DNA from: Mucilaginibacter inviolabilis
Lineage (GTDB): Bacteria; Bacteroidota; Bacteroidia; Sphingobacteriales; Sphingobacteriaceae
NCBI RefSeq assembly: GCF_011089895.1
Contig: NZ_JAANAT010000004.1
Span: 124,001-188,000 of the forward strand
Direction: 5' to 3'
DNA length: 64,000 nt
Below are positions 42,346-52,521 of the stretch, piece after piece (the first letter of the stretch is position 1; every line of letters starts with the position of its first letter). A program made the position numbers and the translations under genes. The notes under the pieces were generated by a model that ran no database searches, was not told the origin of the DNA, and was given only the letters and a program-made list of their open reading frames with translations.

Positions 42346-45300
42346 ATGATTAAAATTTACTCACAACTTAGCTCGGATTTCATGCAAGGTATTTTTTCAA
42401 AAGGACGCTCCGGCATCAGTCCTTTCTGGAAATTAGTCTGCTGTTATCTGTTTGTATTATTACCAACCTGGGCCAGTGCCCAAACGGTAATTAATGGTAC
42501 CGTAAAAGATACCAAAGGTTTAGCCGCAATTGGCGCTACAGTATCCGAAAAAGGAGTTAAGAATTCTACTGTAACCGACATCAACGGCAAATTCAAATTA
42601 ACTCTTAAAGGTAATTCGGGAGTTTTAACAGTAACTTATATAGGTTATAAAGCGAAGGAAGTAACAGTAGGGTCATCAAATGAAGTATCTGTTGTTCTGG
42701 AGGAGGACCTGAATAAGCTGAATGAAGTAGTGGTAGTAGGGTACGGTTCCGTAAAAAAGGGCGACCTTACTGGTTCCGTGAGCTCTATTAAAAGTGACAA
42801 CCTTATACTTGGTGGTACTACCTCAAATATTGGTCAGGCTATACAGGGTAAAGCAGCAGGCGTACAGGTACAGCAATCAAGCTTTGCCCCGGGGGCCGGC
42901 ATCAGTATTACAGTACGTGGTGGCAATTCTATTAACACATCTACTTCGCCACTGTATGTAATTGATGGTTTCATTAGTGATAATGGTAACCAGGTTAACC
43001 CGAATGACATTGAAGATATTCAGGTATTGAAAGATGCATCTGCAACAGCTATATATGGCGCAAGGGGAGGTAATGGCGTAGTTTTGATAACTACTAAAAA
43101 AGGAAAAATTGGGAAAGTATCTCTTGATGCCGATATATCAGGTGGTACACAACGCTTAACCTACAATCCAACTTTGTTAACTGGTCAGCAATATACCGAT
43201 ATCCAGAATGCTACCGCTATTGAGGATGGTAAACCACAACCTTATCCATCAGGGTTTCAGGTAGCCAATACTAATTGGTTAAAATTGGCTACGCAAAACG
43301 CTACGGTACAAAATCGCAGTGTAAGTATCAGCTCTGGTAATCAGGATTCAAGGGTGTACGCATCAGGTAATTATATTAAACAAATAGGTGTATTAAAAAA
43401 TACCGGTTTTGAAAGATATACCGCCCGTATAGGAACCGAAAAAAACATGAACGAAAATTTGAAACTGAGTGCTAATTTTTATGGCGCCAGTTCAAACTCA
43501 ACATTGCAAACCTATACAGGTGATATTACCGCACCATTGTTTAGTCTGTTAACTGCACCACCAAACGTACCGGTTTATAATCCCGATGGTACTTATAACT
43601 ATTATATAACACAAGGCGCTAAGTCAAATGCCCTTGCCAATTTGTTATTGCCAACCAATACCAGCACCAATAAATTGATCAATGCCAACATCGCGTTGGA
43701 TTATAAGATTATTAAAGGCTTAACTTATCACTTGGGTGCAGGCAGTGAATATAATCAAACAGTTGCGGGTCAATATAATCCTTCAACTACTATTTCAGGT
43801 GGAAAACAGGGTGGCGTAGCTACAGAATCAGACAACTCAACCTTCAGATGGCTGGTGGAGAACTACTTTACCTATAAGTTCAACATTAATAAAGATCACG
43901 ATTTTACCGTTTTGTTAGGTAATTCCAATCAAAAGGACGTAACCAATGGTTTAAATGCCGGTGCTAAAGGCTTTTCGACCGATGCCTTTCTGTTTTACAA
44001 TTTAGGTGCCGGCTCATTGCCAAATGGTTACGGCAGCAGCAAAACAGAAACCATGTGGACCTCTTATTATACCAGGATCAACTACGCTTATAAAGATAAA
44101 TTATTAGCTACATTCTCTTTCAGAGATGACAGATCGTCAAGGTTTGGACCGAATAACAGGTCTGGTTATTTCCCTTCGGGAGCTTTAGCTTATAAATTTA
44201 CTGATGAGGATTTTATCAAAAATCTGAATACTTTCTCCAATTTGAAACTAAGGGTTAGTTATGGTTTAACAGGTAACGACCGCTTACCAGATTATTTGTA
44301 CTATGCTACTTTTGGTTCTTACAATACAGTAATTAACCAAAGCGGGAATTTACAACCAGGTGTTGAGCCTAAAGCATTAGCAAATCCAAGCCTTAAATGG
44401 GAAAGCACAGCACAACTTGATGCTGGTTTGGATATGGGTTTTGCCAATGGCCGTATTAATGCAACAATTGATTATTACAGCAAAAAAACCACCAATTTGT
44501 TAATTCAGATCCCGATCGGTCAGGAATGGGGCTTCTCTACTGTATGGGGAAATGGAGGTGCTATTCAAAATCGGGGTATTGAACTTTCTGTAAATAGCAA
44601 TAATATACAAAGCAAGGATTTTTCATGGAATACCATGGTAACCCTTGCCTATAACAAACAGAAGGTGCTTAACCTGGGTCCTGGCATTAATGTAATCAGT
44701 TCCAATACCGCCAATCCAAGTGGTACGGTTTCGGCACAGGAATTTAGCCGGGTTGTACCTGGTATCGAGCTTGGCGAACTTTATGGCTATGTATATGAAG
44801 GAGTAATAAAAACCGGGGAACATTACGCGCCTCAGCCAAATTCAAAACCTGGCGACCCTAAATATAAGGATGTGAACGGTGATGGAAAAATTACCCCAGA
44901 CGACCGTACTTATCTGGGCAACACAAACCCGCATTATATGGCTGGTTTCGGTAACGATTTTCATTACAAAGGTTTTGATCTTAACGTGTTTTTCCAGGGA
45001 GCATTTGGTTATAGCTTATATAACATGAACCAAATGGTGCTGGAATCAACCACTGGAGCCGCTGCGCTGAACAGGTTTGTGGCCGGTAAAAACGAAAATA
45101 CTGATGTGCCGCGCGAAGGTTATTACCTGAGCACTTATGGTAGTTACGTAAACTCCCGCTTTGTTGAAAATGCTTCGTACATGCGTTTAAAATCTGTTTC
45201 ATTAGCTTATAACTTCCCGTCTTCATTATTTCAGAATATGAAGATTATCCAGGGGATAAGGATTTATGCAGAAGCACAAAATCTGTTAACCATTACCGGT

Positions 45301-45426
45301 TATAAAGGTACCGACCCGGAAGTTAACGTGCATTCAGCCAATGGTGCAACAGCTGGTGGTTTGGATTTTAACTCGTTCCCTGCATTTAAAACCGTAACCG
45401 TAGGTATTAAGGTTTCTGTTCATTAA
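42346..45426 (+). CDS. susC-like: SusC/RagA-type TonB-linked outer membrane transporter
   Basis: 1026 residues. The N-terminus has a hydrophobic signal segment (~residues 28-46, FWKLVCCYLFVLLPTWASAQ); an internal Met13 is an alternative start. Next come a carboxypeptidase-regulatory-like domain (INGTVKDTKGLAAIGATVSEKG), the SusC TonB-box region (LNEVVVVGYGSVKKGDLTGSV), the plug (GVQVQQSS, IDDIQVLKDASATAIYGARGGNGVVLITTKKG-like) and a 22-strand barrel ending in TVGIKVSVH. With the SusD partner it forms the clamshell importer for oligosaccharides across the outer membrane, powered by TonB. It is the first gene of the polysaccharide locus, behind two LacI-type operators. Confidence 0.95.
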   Translation: MIKIYSQLSSDFMQGIFSKGRSGISPFWKLVCCYLFVLLPTWASAQTVINGTVKDTKGLAAIGATVSEKGVKNSTVTDINGKFKLTLKGNSGVLTVTYIGYKAKEVTVGSSNEVSVVLEEDLNKLNEVVVVGYGSVKKGDLTGSVSSIKSDNLILGGTTSNIGQAIQGKAAGVQVQQSSFAPGAGISITVRGGNSINTSTSPLYVIDGFISDNGNQVNPNDIEDIQVLKDASATAIYGARGGNGVVLITTKKGKIGKVSLDADISGGTQRLTYNPTLLTGQQYTDIQNATAIEDGKPQPYPSGFQVANTNWLKLATQNATVQNRSVSISSGNQDSRVYASGNYIKQIGVLKNTGFERYTARIGTEKNMNENLKLSANFYGASSNSTLQTYTGDITAPLFSLLTAPPNVPVYNPDGTYNYYITQGAKSNALANLLLPTNTSTNKLINANIALDYKIIKGLTYHLGAGSEYNQTVAGQYNPSTTISGGKQGGVATESDNSTFRWLVENYFTYKFNINKDHDFTVLLGNSNQKDVTNGLNAGAKGFSTDAFLFYNLGAGSLPNGYGSSKTETMWTSYYTRINYAYKDKLLATFSFRDDRSSRFGPNNRSGYFPSGALAYKFTDEDFIKNLNTFSNLKLRVSYGLTGNDRLPDYLYYATFGSYNTVINQSGNLQPGVEPKALANPSLKWESTAQLDAGLDMGFANGRINATIDYYSKKTTNLLIQIPIGQEWGFSTVWGNGGAIQNRGIELSVNSNNIQSKDFSWNTMVTLAYNKQKVLNLGPGINVISSNTANPSGTVSAQEFSRVVPGIELGELYGYVYEGVIKTGEHYAPQPNSKPGDPKYKDVNGDGKITPDDRTYLGNTNPHYMAGFGNDFHYKGFDLNVFFQGAFGYSLYNMNQMVLESTTGAAALNRFVAGKNENTDVPREGYYLSTYGSYVNSRFVENASYMRLKSVSLAYNFPSSLFQNMKIIQGIRIYAEAQNLLTITGYKGTDPEVNVHSANGATAGGLDFNSFPAFKTVTVGIKVSVH

Positions 45427-45470
45427 TTGATAATCATTCCTTTTGAAGGATCAATATAAAGTTTAAGCAA

Positions 45471-46991
45471 ATGAAAAAATATAGTTTTATACTCATCATG
45501 GCGGCGGCGGTTGTACAGTTTTCCTGTAATAAAACCAACCTCGAGCCCAAAATATATAGCAGTTTAACCAGCCAAAATGCTTTTTTAACCAAATCTGACG
45601 CTATTGCGGCGGTTAATGCGGTTTATGCCCGCTTAAAAGGCCCTTCTGTTGGTGATAATTTTGACTACTGGACTGTAAGGCACTTTGCCCTTACCGATTT
45701 AACCACCGATGTAGGCCACTGTAGCTATACCGGCGATCCTGGTCAGCTTTCATTGGTTCAATGGAACTCTGCCAATGGTTTAATAGCTGAGGATTACAGG
45801 CAGATCTATAAACTGATAGCTAATGCCAACAATGCTATTTTAAATATTTCGCCAATGACGGCCATTACAGCCGAGCAGAAAAACCAGTTCCTGGCCGAAA
45901 TGAAATTTTTACGTGCGGTGGCCTATATGGACTTAACCGATGCCTGGGGGCCGGTAATCCTGAACACCGAAAAGGATGTAGCTAACCCTAACTACACCAC
46001 AAAAACGGCTCCAAGTGCAGTTGCAGATGTAGAAGCCCTTTTAATAGGCGATTTGCAAAATGCGATTAATATATTACCCGTTGATTATACCAAAAGCGAT
46101 ATCTACACCACCAATGATGTAGGTCGTGCTACTAAAGGTGCAGCCATGACATTGCTGGCTAAGCTTTACCTGCGTCAGCATCAATGGCAGAAGGCTGCTG
46201 ATATGACCAAACAGGTAATGGATTTGGGTGTATATCAATTGTATCCAACTTACGCGGGTCTGTTTAAAGAAACTAATACCTGGTGTTCTGAAAATATTTT
46301 CTCAGTACTGAGTGATGCTAACGTAAATGGAACCGAGCTGTTAAATCACTTTGGTCCCTTGAGTCACCCGGTATTAACCGACAGGTGGCAGTATTATGCC
46401 GTAACCTGGGATTTTTATAACAGCTACGGTGATGAGGACGATCGTAAAAAAATGTTTTTTACCGAATACCAGGGTGTTGACAATTTAACTCATAAACAAG
46501 CGCCAACTTTAGGCGCAACGGCACCGGCAGGTGTATTGTATATGCCCGATGTAGCCACCATGAAATATGCTGATCCGAATGGTGCTAACACCTATTATGA
46601 CGGTCACAGTGTAGATATTTTACGTTATGCCGATGTACTGTTAAGCAGGGCCGAAGCGCTGAATGAGTTAGGCGGTCCAACAGCCGAAGCTATTTCACTG
46701 GTAAACCAGGTAAAGGCACGTTCGCATGCCAAATTACTGGTTCCTGCCAACCTTACCCAGGCTAGCATGCGCGATGCCCTTTTACAGGAACGCGGATGGG
46801 AGCTTTATTACGAAGGTAAACGCCGGGCAGATCTGATGCGCTTTGGTAAATACGCCGATGTGGTGAATGCTTATCTGAAACGTACAGGCCAAACGCCAAC
46901 CGTTCAAATGCCGCGCGACCAGTATTTTCCGTATCCTTTAAACCAGGTTAACATCAATCCTAATTTAAATAATGCCGGAAGGCAACAGTAA
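45471..46991 (+). CDS. susD-like: RagB/SusD family surface glycan-binding lipoprotein
   Basis: 506 residues. Lipoprotein signal MKKYSFILIMAAAVVQFSC with lipidated Cys19. SusD landmarks: the N-terminal LTSQNAFLTKSDAIAAVNAVYARLKG, FLAEMKFLRAVAYMDLTDAWGPV, TKGAAMTLLAKLYLRQHQW, and the C-terminal ERGWELYYEGKRRADLMRFGKY with YFPYPLNQVNINPNL. It sits on the cell surface as the lid of the SusC barrel and helps bind glycans. The gene is 44 bases after susC and is followed by a hairpin at 47014 that may lower expression of the genes beyond. Confidence 0.95.
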   Translation: MKKYSFILIMAAAVVQFSCNKTNLEPKIYSSLTSQNAFLTKSDAIAAVNAVYARLKGPSVGDNFDYWTVRHFALTDLTTDVGHCSYTGDPGQLSLVQWNSANGLIAEDYRQIYKLIANANNAILNISPMTAITAEQKNQFLAEMKFLRAVAYMDLTDAWGPVILNTEKDVANPNYTTKTAPSAVADVEALLIGDLQNAINILPVDYTKSDIYTTNDVGRATKGAAMTLLAKLYLRQHQWQKAADMTKQVMDLGVYQLYPTYAGLFKETNTWCSENIFSVLSDANVNGTELLNHFGPLSHPVLTDRWQYYAVTWDFYNSYGDEDDRKKMFFTEYQGVDNLTHKQAPTLGATAPAGVLYMPDVATMKYADPNGANTYYDGHSVDILRYADVLLSRAEALNELGGPTAEAISLVNQVKARSHAKLLVPANLTQASMRDALLQERGWELYYEGKRRADLMRFGKYADVVNAYLKRTGQTPTVQMPRDQYFPYPLNQVNINPNLNNAGRQQ

Positions 46992-47013
46992 TTGATATAC
47001 TTTTCTGAAAAAA

Positions 47014-47050
47014 GAATATACGGCTCAAAAGGCTGTATATTCTTTATATT
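47014..47050 (+). terminator. hairpin after susD (terminator or attenuator)
   Basis: GAATATACGGC / GCTGTATATTC, an 11-bp stem with one G-U pair and a 7-base loop, followed by TTTATATTT. It lies between susD and the arylsulfotransferase-like gene. Such hairpins after susD usually cause partial termination, so that the transporter is made in excess over downstream enzymes. Confidence 0.6.
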
Positions 47051-47090
47051 TAAATCAGATGGTACAAAGTCTGTTTAGCATTGTAATGAT

Positions 47091-48500
47091 ATGGTGAAGA
47101 GTTTCTTTAAAGGTATAACCTTGTCGATTTTTTTATTGGTTTGTGCGGGTTGTGCCAATAACAGCACCGCTATCAAAGAAATAAAGGTAGGTCTGCATAA
47201 TAACAACGAATTAAAGATTCAGATAGATGTGCTCACCGCTTCGCCGGTGGATGCCTATGCCGAATATTGGGTTGATAAAGGCTCGGATAGTACCAAACAG
47301 GTCTCGCCCATATCAAAAAATACCGAGAGGCATAAATTGGTACTATGCAATATCGCTCCAAAAACCAATTATGCTTACCATATTGTCACTGTAGTTAATG
47401 GGGTTAAAACGATAAGCAAAACCTACACTTTCAGCTCGCATGAGTTGCCTTTGTTTTTGCAGGAGCAGTTCACGGCTAAAAGTGCGTCTGAAAATCATAT
47501 CCCTGCCGAATTTAAAGATGGCTTAATGCTCATCAACAAACGGTATGCACCCGGTGTAGCTTATATGGTTGATTATAAAGGCCAGATTAAATGGTATCAC
47601 ATGATTGATAATCTGGGCTTCAAAGTGATTCATTTTACTAAAGATCATACGCTGCTTTCTATCCTGGGCCGGAATGATGAACCTACCAGTTACGGCAGCG
47701 AAATATTGGAGGTAAACCTGGAAGGTGATACCCTGCTACACTTGAAAAAAGGTCAGGGTGATTTTAAACAAACCATACACCACGAAATTTTAAAAAACAC
47801 CAGCAACCAGATAGTAACCCTTTTTGTTGATCAAAAGATCATGGACCTAAGCACCGTTGGAGGCGGTAAAAAAGATACCGTGAATGGCGATGGCATCATA
47901 GTGATGGACAAAACCGGTAAACAGCTCTGGAAATGGAGTGTGTTTGATGTGATGGATCCGTTTAAAGATCCCAAGCTGCTTAAAACCAAAAAAGACTGGA
48001 TGCACGCCAACAGTCTGAACTATGATAAGGATGGTAACTATCTGATCTCTTTCTACAACAATGGTCAGATCTGGAAAGTTGACGCCCATACCGGCAAGGT
48101 GATCTGGAAGTTTGGCAAGGGAGGTAATATAACCATGCCTGCCGAATGTAACTTTACCCAGGCCCATGCAGCACACATCAATATGGAGGGCAATTTGATG
48201 TTTTTTGATAATGGTGTCGAAAAGCACCAGTCGGGCGTATTTGCCATGAAGCTGGATCAACAACAAAAAACATCAACAATAGATTTGCACATTCAATTGC
48301 CCAAAGAAGTATTTAACGGGCGCATGGGCAGCGCTTATATGATCAACGATACCAGCGTGCTCTGCTGCTGCTCCAAAAGGCATATCGTTGTGTTGAGCGA
48401 CCGCAAAGGGGTATTATTATGGACGATGGAAACGGCTGTGCCTACGTACCGGGCTATTTTTGTAAAGAGTAGCGAGCTTAGTCCCTATTTAAAACCGTGA
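47091..48500 (+). CDS. arylsulfotransferase (ASST)-like lipoprotein
   Basis: 469 residues. Lipoprotein signal with lipidated Cys21 (LLVCAGCANN). A small Ig-like N-terminal part (~30-125) is followed by a beta-propeller with ASST-style repeats: MVDYKGQIKWYH, TIHHEILKNTSNQIV, GIIVMDKTGKQLWKWSVFD, DWMHANSLNYDKDGNYLISF, IWKVDAHTGKVIWKFGKG and FTQAHAAHINMEGNLMFFDN. The conserved His residues in these motifs correspond to the active site of PAPS-independent aryl-sulfate sulfotransferases, which move sulfate between phenolic compounds in the periplasm. Its presence in a SusCD locus and its 1-base overlap with a cytochrome gene are unusual. The donor and acceptor are unknown. Confidence 0.78.
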   Translation: MVKSFFKGITLSIFLLVCAGCANNSTAIKEIKVGLHNNNELKIQIDVLTASPVDAYAEYWVDKGSDSTKQVSPISKNTERHKLVLCNIAPKTNYAYHIVTVVNGVKTISKTYTFSSHELPLFLQEQFTAKSASENHIPAEFKDGLMLINKRYAPGVAYMVDYKGQIKWYHMIDNLGFKVIHFTKDHTLLSILGRNDEPTSYGSEILEVNLEGDTLLHLKKGQGDFKQTIHHEILKNTSNQIVTLFVDQKIMDLSTVGGGKKDTVNGDGIIVMDKTGKQLWKWSVFDVMDPFKDPKLLKTKKDWMHANSLNYDKDGNYLISFYNNGQIWKVDAHTGKVIWKFGKGGNITMPAECNFTQAHAAHINMEGNLMFFDNGVEKHQSGVFAMKLDQQQKTSTIDLHIQLPKEVFNGRMGSAYMINDTSVLCCCSKRHIVVLSDRKGVLLWTMETAVPTYRAIFVKSSELSPYLKP

Positions 48501-49510
48501 TGAACAAGAGGTATCCATATTTGATCATCTGGCTGGTAACGGTCTTTATACTGTGGAACCTGGCGCAGGTCAGTTCCTGTAACGAAGACCACGCAGCGAC
48601 TTTAAAAAGTGCTGCAACCAAAGATAACCTGGTGACTATTGACACCCTCAAAATACCACATGATAAATTTGGCGAGGCAGTAAGATATGGTCGTGCATTA
48701 ATGCTACGTACAGCTTATTATATTGGCCCTGATGGTGTAAATGGGCATTACACCGGTAACAAAATGAACTGCACCAATTGTCACCGTGATGCAGGTACAA
48801 GACCTTACGCCTTTAACCTGGTCAATTCATTTAAGGAATATCCTCAATACCGGGCAAGGGAAGGAAGGATCCTGTCATTGGCCGAAAGGATCAATAACTG
48901 TGTAATGCGCCCCAACCTGGGTAGACCTTTGCCGCTGGACGGACGGGAAATGATCTCGATCATGTCATACCTCAAATGGCTCAGCGACTCTGCCAGTGTG
49001 AACAGCCATACCAAAGGACTGAAAAATATGGAAGTCAGCTTTCCCGACAGAGCTGCATCTTCAGATCAGGGCGAAAAATTGTACGCGCAACATTGCGAAC
49101 GCTGCCACGCTGCAAACGGTGAAGGCCAAATGCAGTTTGATCAGGCAACTTACACCTATCCGCCGCTTTGGGGGCCAAAAGCGTATCGTCAGGGATCAAG
49201 TATGCATCGTGTGGTAAAACTGGCGCAATGGCTGGTAGCCAATATGCCTTTTGACAAGGTAGCTCATAACAAACCATTCCTCACCGATGCCGAAGCGCTT
49301 GATCTGGCTGCTTTTATCAATGATGATAAAAAACATCCCCGGCCATCAAAGGGAATAACCGAAGTGCAATACCCACACGCCAACGAAAAAGCTATTGATT
49401 ATGATAAAGGGCCTTTTAACGATCCTTTTTCTGAAACACAACATAAATACGGGCCATACAAACCAATTGCCGATTATTGGAAAAGTAAAGGACTAAAGCC
49501 CACTTACTAA
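48500..49510 (+). CDS. diheme c-type cytochrome lipoprotein, TsdA-like
   Basis: 336 residues from the ATG at 48500, whose A is the last base of the previous stop (TGATG); GTG 48497 is the alternative. A membrane segment ends in a lipobox (AQVSSC, Cys27). Heme 1 is C-T-N-C-H (91-95) and heme 2 C-E-R-C-H (199-203), with NMPF near 250 as a likely Met ligand. Between them RINNCVMRPNLGRPLPLDGREM places Cys134 where thiosulfate dehydrogenase TsdA has its unusual Cys heme ligand, and SIMSYLKWLS matches that family. TsdA interconverts thiosulfate and tetrathionate in the periplasm. Activity here is inferred; an electron-transfer role tied to the ASST-like protein is also possible. Confidence 0.75.
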   Translation: MNKRYPYLIIWLVTVFILWNLAQVSSCNEDHAATLKSAATKDNLVTIDTLKIPHDKFGEAVRYGRALMLRTAYYIGPDGVNGHYTGNKMNCTNCHRDAGTRPYAFNLVNSFKEYPQYRAREGRILSLAERINNCVMRPNLGRPLPLDGREMISIMSYLKWLSDSASVNSHTKGLKNMEVSFPDRAASSDQGEKLYAQHCERCHAANGEGQMQFDQATYTYPPLWGPKAYRQGSSMHRVVKLAQWLVANMPFDKVAHNKPFLTDAEALDLAAFINDDKKHPRPSKGITEVQYPHANEKAIDYDKGPFNDPFSETQHKYGPYKPIADYWKSKGLKPTY

Positions 49511-49536
49511 ATTTTGAATACTACTGATATTGACCA

Positions 49537-52521
49537 ATGAACATGAAAAAACAACTCTTTGCGCTCATCCTCTTGTTGCCTGCCCTTGCGGCACAGGCCC
49601 AAAAAATACCTTATACCAATTGTAAAAACTGCTGGCTGCCCGATTCATTGGGAAACCACCGTGTAGTTTTAACTTTTAATGGTACGGGTAAGGTCGCCAA
49701 AGTAATTATCCCCTGGAGAAGGAGGGATAACGATCCTGAAAATAAACGCGTAATCATAGAGGATGCTCAAACAAAGCAAAAAGTTACCAATGTAAAACTG
49801 GGCGCCATTACCCGCGAAAGCGGCGAAGTGGTTTTTGAGCCAACATCTGGCAAGGGAACTTACTTTGTGTATTACATGCCTTATAAAAATGAGGGTCGAT
49901 CCAATTATCCAAGAGGTATCTACCTGAAACCGGAGAATACTGCTTCATCAGCATGGCTAAACAGCTTAAGTGGCAATATCCCTGCGGCTACGGTGAAAGA
50001 GTTTCAGTCGATAGATGCGTTCAACAGCTTTTACCCGATGGAAGTGATCGCTACTAAAAATGAAACGGATGCGCTGATCGCCAAACATAAAAACGAAACT
50101 TTTTTGGTTTTTCCGGAGGATAGATTGAACTCCATCCGCATGACCAAAGATTTGCCGCAGCGCTGGATAGAGCTTGGTCCGCAGAGTAAGTATGTAGCTT
50201 CAGCCCTGCGCGGTGAAAACTTCTCGTTTCAGTTGGGTGTATATGCCCTGCAAAACCTGGACGATGTAAAAGTGACTTTCAGTGATCTGAAAACTGCTAC
50301 CGGTAAAAAGATCCCGGCTTCGGCTTTGTTCTGTATCAATACAGGTGGTACTGCTTATGACGGTTCACCATTGACTAAAACAGTGACCGTAACCCCCAAC
50401 ACCATCCAGGCTTTATGGTGTGGTATTGATGTGCCTGCAAGCGCTACTGCTGCTGTTTATACCGGTAAAGCTATTATCAGCAACGGCAAGACTTCCAAAG
50501 AAATCCAATTGTCCTTAAAGGTAAGTCCCGCATTAGCTAAAAACGGCGGCGTGGATGAGCCCTGGAAAATGACCCGCTTGGGCTGGTTGAACTCTACCAT
50601 GGCGCAAAAAAATACGGTGATAGCGCCATATAAACCACTTGTGGTGAAAAATAATACGGTTGAATTATTGGGCAGAAAAGTAGAAGTGAATACCGATGGT
50701 TTCCCTAAACAGATCCAAACCTTTTTCACTCCTGAAATGACCGAGTATGCCGATGCACCTAACAACCTGCTGACCGAGGCTATTCATTTTCATTTCCTGA
50801 ACGCAGCCGGTAAAAATATCAAACTTAAAAGCCAGGGCTTGCAATTTACCAAACAGGAGCCAGGCACGGTGCAGTGGACTGCTACCAGCGCTAACGACAG
50901 CCTGCAAATGGAAGTAACCGCCTCCATGGAGTTTGACGGTTTTATAGCATATACCGTCAAAGTAAAAGCCTTGCAGGATGTGAGTTTTAAAGACATTACC
51001 ATGCACATTCCTTTTAAAAGAGATGTAGCTAAATATATGATGGGCCTGGGCCAGAAAGGCGGCTATCGCCCTGAAAACTTTGAATGGAAATGGGACGTAA
51101 GTCATAAAAACCAGGATGGTGCCTGGATAGGTAATGTAAATGCCGGTTTGCAATACTCGCTGCGCGATGAGAAGTATGTTCGTCCACTCAATACCAATTT
51201 CTACCTGCAAAAACCACTCATCCTGCCATCGTCATGGGGTAATGGCGACAAAGGCGGTATCAATGTAAAAGACGATGGCAAAGCAGTACTGGCCAACAAC
51301 TATAGCGGCGAACGCAAGCTGAACAAAGGCGATGTGCTTTATTACAACTTTAACCTACTTGTTACGCCTTTCCATACCATCAATACCGACTTTCAGTGGG
51401 CTACCCGTTTTTATCATGCCTACAAACCTATTGATACTATTAAACAGGCTGGTGCTACGGTGATCAATATTCACCATGCTACGGCTATCAACCCCAATAT
51501 CAACTATCCTTTCATCGCGTGGAAAGCCATGAAGGCTTATGACGATTCGGCGCATGCAGCGGGTTTAAAGGTGAAGATCTACAATACCATTCGTGAGCTG
51601 TCCAACCATGCTTATGAAACATTCGCTTTACGCAGCCTTGGGCACGAGATTTACTCATCGGGTAAAGGCGGTGGTTTTAGCTGGTTACAGGAGCACATAG
51701 GCGACGATTATATAGCCGCCTGGTTTGTTCCCGAAATTAAGGATGCCGCTATCATCAACAGCGGTATGAACCGCTGGCACAACTACTACGTGGAAGGCAT
51801 GAACTGGTTAACCCAAAATGTAGGCATCGATGGTATCTACCTGGACGATGTGGCTTTTGACCGCGTAACTATGAAACGCGTTAAAAGAGTGCTGACCAAA
51901 GACGGTCACCCGGGTATTATCGACCTGCACTCGGCCAACCAATACAACAAAAGCGATGGCTTTAACAACAGTGCCAACCTGTACATGGAGCATTTTCCAT
52001 ACTTAAACCGCCTGTGGTTTGGGGAGTATTTTGATTACGAAAAGAACAGCCCTGATTTCTTCCTGACCGAAGTGAGCGGTATCCCATTTGGTTTGATGGG
52101 CGAAATGCTGCAAGGCGGCGGCAACAAATGGCGCGGCATGGTTTACGGCATGACCAACCGCATGCCATGGAGCGATGGCGCCGATCCGCGCCCGATATGG
52201 AAAGTTTGGGATGATTTTGGCATCAAAGGCACCAAAATGATAGGTTACTGGGTTGATGATAACCCGGTGAAGACTGATCACGATAAAGTATTAGCCACCA
52301 TTTACAAAAAAGATGGCGCCGTACTGGTTTCCATAGCAAGCTGGGAGGATACAGATACTGAGATTCAATTAAAAATAGACTGGAAAAAATTAGGCATCGA
52401 CCCATCAAAAGCAACCATAACCGCGCCGGAGATCAGAACGTTCCAACCGGCCAAAACGTTCGGTTTAAATGATAAGATCCCGGTTGAAAAGGCCAAAGGC
52501 TGGTTACTGATCATTAAATAA
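49537..52521 (+). CDS. secreted glycoside-hydrolase-like protein (GH123 N-terminal / DUF6067 type)
   Basis: 994 residues from ATG 49537 (or 49543). Signal peptide (KKQLFALILLLPALAAQAQ). Beta-rich N-terminal domains (~20-520; RWIELGPQSKYVASALRGENFSFQLG, then KVSPALAKNGGVDEPWKMTRLGWLNS) resemble the N-terminal domain of GH123-like proteins. A barrel-like region (~630-900) follows with NIHHATAINPNINYPF, GLKVKIYNTIRELSNHA, and VGIDGIYLDDVAFDRVTMKR; the D-D pair may be catalytic. A small C-terminal beta domain ends ITAPEIRTFQPAKTF. I am fairly sure of the general family and not of the substrate. Its stop overlaps the start of the next gene (TAATG). Confidence 0.65.
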   Translation: MNMKKQLFALILLLPALAAQAQKIPYTNCKNCWLPDSLGNHRVVLTFNGTGKVAKVIIPWRRRDNDPENKRVIIEDAQTKQKVTNVKLGAITRESGEVVFEPTSGKGTYFVYYMPYKNEGRSNYPRGIYLKPENTASSAWLNSLSGNIPAATVKEFQSIDAFNSFYPMEVIATKNETDALIAKHKNETFLVFPEDRLNSIRMTKDLPQRWIELGPQSKYVASALRGENFSFQLGVYALQNLDDVKVTFSDLKTATGKKIPASALFCINTGGTAYDGSPLTKTVTVTPNTIQALWCGIDVPASATAAVYTGKAIISNGKTSKEIQLSLKVSPALAKNGGVDEPWKMTRLGWLNSTMAQKNTVIAPYKPLVVKNNTVELLGRKVEVNTDGFPKQIQTFFTPEMTEYADAPNNLLTEAIHFHFLNAAGKNIKLKSQGLQFTKQEPGTVQWTATSANDSLQMEVTASMEFDGFIAYTVKVKALQDVSFKDITMHIPFKRDVAKYMMGLGQKGGYRPENFEWKWDVSHKNQDGAWIGNVNAGLQYSLRDEKYVRPLNTNFYLQKPLILPSSWGNGDKGGINVKDDGKAVLANNYSGERKLNKGDVLYYNFNLLVTPFHTINTDFQWATRFYHAYKPIDTIKQAGATVINIHHATAINPNINYPFIAWKAMKAYDDSAHAAGLKVKIYNTIRELSNHAYETFALRSLGHEIYSSGKGGGFSWLQEHIGDDYIAAWFVPEIKDAAIINSGMNRWHNYYVEGMNWLTQNVGIDGIYLDDVAFDRVTMKRVKRVLTKDGHPGIIDLHSANQYNKSDGFNNSANLYMEHFPYLNRLWFGEYFDYEKNSPDFFLTEVSGIPFGLMGEMLQGGGNKWRGMVYGMTNRMPWSDGADPRPIWKVWDDFGIKGTKMIGYWVDDNPVKTDHDKVLATIYKKDGAVLVSIASWEDTDTEIQLKIDWKKLGIDPSKATITAPEIRTFQPAKTFGLNDKIPVEKAKGWLLIIK

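Noticed and set aside
47091..48500. PQQ-type dehydrogenase as an alternative for the propeller protein
   Set aside because: It lacks the tryptophan-docking repeats of PQQ enzymes and matches ASST-style HHE / HANS / AHAAHIN motifs better, although a propeller fold is shared.
50665..51210. Minus-strand 181-codon frame opposite the GH123-N-like gene
   Set aside because: Lies fully within a long gene with signal peptide and conserved motifs on the plus strand; no independent support.
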